Source: Bacillus methanolicus PB1 (lineage in GTDB: Bacteria; Bacillota; Bacilli; Bacillales; Cytobacillaceae). From it: 64,000 nt of DNA. Positions 60,596-64,000 of this stretch are shown here, in pieces. The stretch covers positions 868,001 through 932,000 of the forward strand of contig NZ_AFEU01000001.1 in the NCBI RefSeq assembly GCF_000262755.1, given 5' to 3'. The position numbers and the translations under genes were made by a program. Each line of letters opens with the position of its first letter. Within the stretch, counting starts at the first letter, position 1. The notes beneath the pieces were generated by a model. It searched no databases and was not told the origin of the DNA. It saw only the letters and a program-made list of their open reading frames with translations.

Positions 60596-60859
60596 ATGGC
60601 AAGAAAAAATAAAATTCTCGTTCCAGAAGCTAGAGAGGGACTCAATAAACTAAAAGCAAAGGTCAGCGGGGCAAAAAATCCCGATGAAGCAAAGTTTGAA
60701 ATTGCAGAAGAAGCTGGAATTCCTCTGAAAAGAGGATATAATGGCAACCTGACTGCCCACCAAGCAGGGAAAATTGGCGGAAATATCGGCGGCAGCATGG
60801 TACGTGAACTAGTAAAAATGGCTGAGCAAAGTTTAATAAATAAACAATCCAAAAGATGA
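60596..60859 (+). CDS. Small acid-soluble spore protein, alpha/beta type
   Basis: 87 residues, longer than usual because of an extended N-terminus (MARKNKILVPEAREGLNKLK). The GPR protease cleavage region KFEIAEEAGIPLKRGYNGNL and the DNA-binding segment GKIGGNIGGSMVRELVKMAE are well conserved. These proteins saturate spore DNA and protect it. ATG 60596 follows AAAGGAGGTATTCAAA. Confidence 0.95.
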   Translation: MARKNKILVPEAREGLNKLKAKVSGAKNPDEAKFEIAEEAGIPLKRGYNGNLTAHQAGKIGGNIGGSMVRELVKMAEQSLINKQSKR

Positions 60860-60884
60860 GGCCTCTCGTTTTCACGAGGCCTCA
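60857..60884. terminator. Terminator of the SASP gene
   Basis: TGAGGCCTC pairs perfectly with GAGGCCTCA around a 10-base loop. It begins at the SASP stop codon and also faces the convergent DUF2971 gene. Confidence 0.8.
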
Positions 60885-60903
60885 AACACTAAAAATTTCA
60901 TTT

Positions 60904-61875
60904 TCAATACCTTAATGTGGCTACCGATTTGCTGACCGTAATTTCATCCAAATTGTAGCCTTTATTTCTCAAATAATATTCAACACCATTTTTGGCAATC
61001 GCAATATTATTTTTAGGCCCGATTGTGACATGGCGTACGGGAAGTTTTTCTACAAAATGAATCTGAATATAAGGAATGACAATGCCATTTCGTGCTCTGA
61101 AAAGTACTTCTGTCTCCTGTTTTCTATCTCTTCTTCTTGTCAAGGCTATCCGATACTCCTCTTCATTTCGGAACGATTCGTGTTTAAAAAAGATTGAGAA
61201 AGACGTGATAACCAAAAAGAAATGATGATACAAATTTTCAGCCATTTCTTCAAAGCTAAAACGGTCTTTAAATTGATAAACACAGTCAAATGAACGGATT
61301 AATGCTTCCATTAACATTTTTTCCTGCTGATCTTTATCGTAAAAGACTTTTCCATAGAAGATGTTGAATTCATGTTCAATTCTTTTTTTCACCTCATTCA
61401 TTCTATCGATCAATGCTTCTGTCGAAAAACCAATATTATAGCCGTCTCCTTTAGAATAATGGTACCAGAGGGTCAAAGAATCTTGATTTTGTGTTAAAGA
61501 AAGTACGTAAACTTCAAAGTCATCAATAGTGATATCATGAATAAATTTGCCGATCGCAACCTTTAATTGTTTAATAAAATCGTTTCTTATTATAGCATCT
61601 GTCCCGCTGTTTCCATATTTTTCGATAATTCGGTTCTCGAGCTTATTTATCGTATCATTGGCAACCTTTTCAATATAGATAAGTTCGCTTGAATCATTAA
61701 GAAAATTTCCTTTGGACATCCAGAGGTTATTGCTTTCAATCATTCCCATAAAACGATCCAAACTTGTATAGTGGTAAAGCACCTTCTTTGTTTGGTTTGT
61801 ATTCCGAATTATTTCTCCCATAAACTCCCAAAACTGCTTTGATAACATCTCATTAATCTCTTTTATAACAGGCAT
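60904..61875 (-). CDS. DUF2971-family protein
   Basis: 323 residues from ATG 61875 after TGGAGGAAAGCGG. DUF2971 features: LYHYTSLDRFMGMIESNNLW, NFLNDSSELIYIE near the N-terminus, SLTLWYHYSKGDGYNIGFS in the middle and KHESFRNEEEYRIALTRR followed by VRHVTIGPKNN. The function is unknown; members occur sporadically in bacteria and in accessory regions. It is monocistronic between two spore/nitrogen genes. Confidence 0.82.
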   Translation of the reverse strand: MPVIKEINEMLSKQFWEFMGEIIRNTNQTKKVLYHYTSLDRFMGMIESNNLWMSKGNFLNDSSELIYIEKVANDTINKLENRIIEKYGNSGTDAIIRNDFIKQLKVAIGKFIHDITIDDFEVYVLSLTQNQDSLTLWYHYSKGDGYNIGFSTEALIDRMNEVKKRIEHEFNIFYGKVFYDKDQQEKMLMEALIRSFDCVYQFKDRFSFEEMAENLYHHFFLVITSFSIFFKHESFRNEEEYRIALTRRRDRKQETEVLFRARNGIVIPYIQIHFVEKLPVRHVTIGPKNNIAIAKNGVEYYLRNKGYNLDEITVSKSVATLRY

Positions 61876-62018
61876 CCGCTTTCCTCCAGTTTTTGTATTG
61901 CCTAGTCCGGCTCCTGTAATAAATTATATGAGCCCATTGAGAAGGTTAAAAACGAATATTTTATATTTTGCCCGAAAAAAGCGGATTTCAACCATATATT
62001 AAATACAGGGAGTTATTT

Positions 62019-62351
62019 CTATTCTTTTTGAATCCCAAACCTTGCGTTTATTTGCCCCCGAAGCATTTGATTACGCACCTTTCTGTCTTCTTCTTTTCGC
62101 TTTTCTTTTGCTTTTAGCATTTCCTGCCTGATTTCATATGTTTGAATTCCCTCTTCCCGCTTATTGGCAATTTCAATAAGCTGTTCTACATCAGCAAAGG
62201 AATATTTTCTGTTGCCGCCTTCCGTACGTTCGGGAAAAATAAGCTTCCTCTCCTCATAGTATCGAATTTGCCGTTCTGATAATCCTGTTAGTTCACTGAC
62301 GATTCCTATCGTGATTACTTTTCTTGTTTTATAGGAAGGATCAATTGCCAT
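62019..62351 (-). CDS. tnrA: Nitrogen regulator TnrA (MerR family)
   Basis: 110 residues, the length of B. subtilis TnrA, from ATG 62351 after AAAGAGGTG. The MerR helix-turn-helix is [26 protein letters not shown] in its core [18 protein letters not shown]; then [20 protein letters not shown] and the C-terminal [13 protein letters not shown], the segment that binds feedback-inhibited glutamine synthetase. The short tail distinguishes it from GlnR. A TnrA box with matching promoter lies upstream, implying positive autoregulation. Confidence 0.95.
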   Translation of the reverse strand: MAIDPSYKTRKVITIGIVSELTGLSERQIRYYEERKLIFPERTEGGNRKYSFADVEQLIEIANKREEGIQTYEIRQEMLKAKEKRKEEDRKVRNQMLRGQINARFGIQKE

Positions 62352-62391
62352 CGCTTTTCACACCTCTTTCATAATCAACACCTTTAATAAA

Positions 62392-62444
62392 ATTATACAC
62401 ATAACAGACTTGATGTTAACATATTTATGTAAGAAAATCTGACA
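62392..62444 (-). promoter_or_regulatory. tnrA promoter with TnrA box
   Basis: Reverse strand TGTCAGATTTTCTTACA (62428-62444) fits the TnrA consensus TGTNA-N7-TNACA at all fixed positions. Downstream are TTAACA (62414-62419), a 16-bp spacer and TATAAT (62392-62397). The box centre is about 50 bp upstream of the expected start site, the spacing seen at TnrA-activated promoters. Confidence 0.8.
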
Positions 62445-62542
62445 TTAAAATATAAATATGATAGGAAATATAACATCTCTGAAGAATTCATTTTTGAAAT
62501 ATTGTAAAATGCGAATATACAAAGTTAAAGGAGGATGAGTTA

Positions 62543-62686
62543 ATGATGGTTTTGCAGGAAGTAATCCAAATGGCGAAAAAAATTGTAGAGCTTGACCAAT
62601 TGAGGGATGAAATTTGGGAAGAATTTGCCAAAGCCGCTGGCGATGATGCCTATGAACTGCTGCGAAAAGTGCAGAACAGCTTATAA
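62543..62686 (+). CDS. Small acidic helical protein, 47 residues, unknown
   Basis: ATG 62543 follows AAAGGAGGATGAGTTA; stop TAA at 62684. It begins MMVLQEVIQMAKKIVELDQ and is amphipathic helical throughout. It is 94 bp upstream of cwlJ on the same strand. It is not GerQ, the usual cwlJ neighbour. No family was recognised. Confidence 0.6.
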   Translation: MMVLQEVIQMAKKIVELDQLRDEIWEEFAKAAGDDAYELLRKVQNSL

Positions 62687-62780
62687 TTGGGACAATACGA
62701 AAAAACTCGCTAAAATTTTTTTCTATCAACTACCTGACTGAACACATATGATAATGTGATGAGACATTGGAGGTGATGTT

Positions 62781-63209
62781 GTGGCAGTTGTAAAGGCAAC
62801 AGAATCAGACATTAATCTTTTGGCAAGATTGTTAAGGGCAGAAGCTGAGGGAGAAGGTAGATTGGGAATGCTGCTTGTCGGCAATGTCGGCATAAATCGT
62901 ATCAGAGCAAACTGTTCCGATTTCAAAGGGATACGTACGATCCCGCAAATGGTCTTTCAGCCGCATGCTTTTGAAGCCGTCACGAAAGGATATTTTTATC
63001 AGAGGGCAAGGGAAAGCGAAAAACAGTTAGCCCGACGCTCAGTAAAAGGAGAAAGAAATTGGCCGGCCAAATTCAGTTTGTGGTATTTCAGGCCTCCGGG
63101 CGATTGTCCTCCTACATGGTATAATCAGCCGCATGTAGGTCGTTACAAACTTCACTGTTTTTATGAACCAACCGCCGAAACGTGTGAAAATGTTTATAAT
63201 ACGTTTTAA
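62781..63209 (+). CDS. cwlJ: Spore cortex-lytic enzyme CwlJ
   Basis: 142 residues (identical length to B. subtilis CwlJ) from GTG 62781 after TTGGAGGTGATGTT. No signal peptide, as expected for CwlJ as opposed to SleB. The hydrolase_2 domain shows LARLLRAEAEGEGRLGMLLV with the catalytic Glu, GNVGINRIRANC, and WYFRPPGDCPPTW. It degrades cortex peptidoglycan during germination in response to Ca-dipicolinate and normally needs GerQ, which is not adjacent here. A CATATGAT sequence upstream (62745 region) resembles a sigma-E -10 element. Confidence 0.94.
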   Translation: MAVVKATESDINLLARLLRAEAEGEGRLGMLLVGNVGINRIRANCSDFKGIRTIPQMVFQPHAFEAVTKGYFYQRARESEKQLARRSVKGERNWPAKFSLWYFRPPGDCPPTWYNQPHVGRYKLHCFYEPTAETCENVYNTF

Positions 63210-63210
63210 T

Positions 63211-63232
63211 GGCGCTGATCGGGCGCCTTTTT
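63211..63232 (+). terminator. Terminator of cwlJ
   Basis: GGCGC pairs with GCGCC, followed by TTTTTGTT. Confidence 0.65.
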
Positions 63233-63249
63233 GTTATATTTTCAAGAAT

Positions 63250-63361
63250 AGCGCAAGCGCCTTGATCAGGCCCGACAGCTGCTTGAGGTCCTGCCGGTGA
63301 AGTCGCTCTTTGACTTCATTGGCTGGCGTGACGTGACCTCGAGGGCCTAGGCGCTGGTGCT
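63250..63361. repeat. Nested palindromic element, GC-rich
   Basis: Outer arms AGCGCAAGCGCC and GGCGCTGGTGCT (10 of 12 complementary), then AGGCCC/GGGCCT, GAGGTC/GACCTC and an inner GAAGTC...GACTTC with loop GCTCTTT. It is distinct from the GGGTCTGACCC family and richer in GC than its surroundings. Confidence 0.65.
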
Positions 63362-63459
63362 GAACAGTTTTCAAAGTCAAGCAAGGCCTTCACCAAAACG
63401 AATAAATTATTTCTCATCTTTGCAAAAAACACCATCTATCAGTCATGCAGTCACCTCAT

Positions 63460-63549
63460 TTACCTTTTGGTGAACAAAACAGCTAAATAAATCAAAAACA
63501 ATAGCCCAATACCCGCGAACATCCATCCAACAAAACTTAAATTAGTCAT
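63460..63549 (-). CDS. Possible 29-residue membrane peptide
   Basis: The ATG 63549 to TAA 63460 frame reads MTNLSFVGWMFAGIGLLFL and ends LFTKR: one clean membrane helix with a positive C-terminus. There is no ribosome site upstream, so its expression is doubtful. Confidence 0.3.
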   Translation of the reverse strand: MTNLSFVGWMFAGIGLLFLIYLAVLFTKR

Positions 63550-63590
63550 CGGTTAGAAATGATAATTTAAATATGTGCATTTTCAAAAAC

Positions 63591-63682
63591 AAAGGGTCTG
63601 ACCCTCCATTCCAACATTTAAACTAAACACTAATCATACCATTCTATATATCGTCATGTTGGAGGGAGTCAGACCTTTTTTT
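63591..63682. repeat. GGGTCTGACCC-family inverted repeat, about 90 bp
   Basis: AAAGGGTCTGACCCTCCATTCC at the left faces TGTTGGAGGGAGTCAGACC at the right, with TTTTTTT after it. This form lacks the GAGGCTGTCTCA outer arms and could terminate transcription from the left. Confidence 0.8.
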
Positions 63683-63692
63683 GCTAAACTCG

Positions 63693-64000
63693 TTATACTT
63701 GAAGAACTCCTTTTGCGGAGATCGTGATCCACTCATATAGCCGAAGTTTTACTTCAAATAGTGTTAACGGATCGCGGTACGTTTCAGGATTGGCTCTCAT
63801 ATTCTCCAGCCCTTTTTCTTTTTCACTGATTTCCTTTTGCGTTTCTTCTACCATTTGATTCAATACGGCAAACGGGTTTCTGAAGAAAATCGAAATATCA
63901 CGTTCCAGCGATTTCTCAAACAATTCGAATTGAATAAGCAACTTTTTGCTAATTGTTTCGGTAACATCCAAATAATCCTCATTTTCAACAAATTGCTTGT
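63693..64000 (-). CDS. Hypothetical protein, partial (N-terminus beyond window)
   Basis: The reverse frame is open from the window edge (KQFVENEDYLDVTETISKK) to a stop at 63693, giving at least 102 residues. It is mostly helical and rich in Glu/Lys (VEETQKEISEKEKGLENM) and ends LYEWITISAKGVLQV. No family was recognised. The palindromic repeat lies just downstream of its stop codon. Confidence 0.6.
   Translation of the reverse strand, partial: KQFVENEDYLDVTETISKKLLIQFELFEKSLERDISIFFRNPFAVLNQMVEETQKEISEKEKGLENMRANPETYRDPLTLFEVKLRLYEWITISAKGVLQV

Noticed and set aside
62445-62729. 94-codon reverse frame between tnrA and cwlJ
   Set aside because: It is antisense to a small gene with a strong ribosome site (62543-62686) and shows no family features of its own.

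Overview
The window looks like the chromosome of an endospore-forming, flagellated Bacillaceae species related to Bacillus subtilis. It is AT-rich with strong Shine-Dalgarno sites. It carries spore genes (a GerA-type germinant receptor operon, an alpha/beta SASP, CwlJ), motAB, the lia envelope-stress operon, tnrA, and gene neighbourhoods that follow the B. subtilis yfk-yfl-yfm-yfn order. I cannot name the species. No rRNA, tRNA or CRISPR array was seen.

Layout. 1-8.5 kb: ChaA (cut by the window edge), the MFS protein YfkF, an intact solo TnpB element, a P1B-type metal ATPase (PfeT/ZosA-like), YfkH, a YtxH protein, YfkK and methionine aminopeptidase. 9-19.3 kb: motAB, a DUF1992 gene, a frameshifted hutH, UPF0145, a GNAT enzyme, topB followed by a ten-copy 20-bp tandem repeat, ampS, acylphosphatase and queF, with an internally deleted copy of the TnpB element just upstream of queF. 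19.6-27.3 kb: a decayed small gene, the BI-1 protein YetJ, a SpoVB-like flippase, liaIH-liaFSR and an RraA homologue. 27.3-36.3 kb is a sulfur region. One SAM-riboswitch unit drives metY (broken by a 5-bp duplication and fused to a CoA-binding domain), a sulfonate-type ABC transporter and acsA, and ends in a remnant of homoserine dehydrogenase. A second SAM riboswitch drives a MetI/MetC-type enzyme. 36.4-48.7 kb: the helicase YfmL, thiMDE under a TPP riboswitch, an ACT/UPF0210 pair under a glycine-type riboswitch, YfnA with a CodY-like box, and a LytS/LytT two-component system next to cstA. 48.8-56 kb: a RAYT transposase directly followed by comM, then an antimicrobial-peptide-type ABC transporter with its own two-component system. 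56-64 kb: gerA-C-B with a small membrane gene, SASP, DUF2971, tnrA with a well-placed TnrA box, and cwlJ.

The main unexplained structure is a family of interspersed palindromes built on the 11-mer GGGTCTGACCC (or GGGTCTGGCCC). It occurs in two architectures: about 120-bp inverted-repeat elements with GAGGCTGTCTCA ends (four copies, two enlarged), and short tandem units joined by TTAACGCG-type spacers. The tandem arrays sit on both sides of the RAYT-comM pair, which makes a RAYT/REP-like relationship the most attractive hypothesis here. One array supplies the last codons and stop of a histidine kinase, one lies in the lytS leader, and one enlarged element abuts the broken end of the hom remnant.

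Several metabolic genes are broken (hutH, metY, hom, a VOC gene, a small ORF at 20 kb). This suggests recent decay in histidine use and in the O-acetylhomoserine route, unless some of the frameshifts are sequencing errors.
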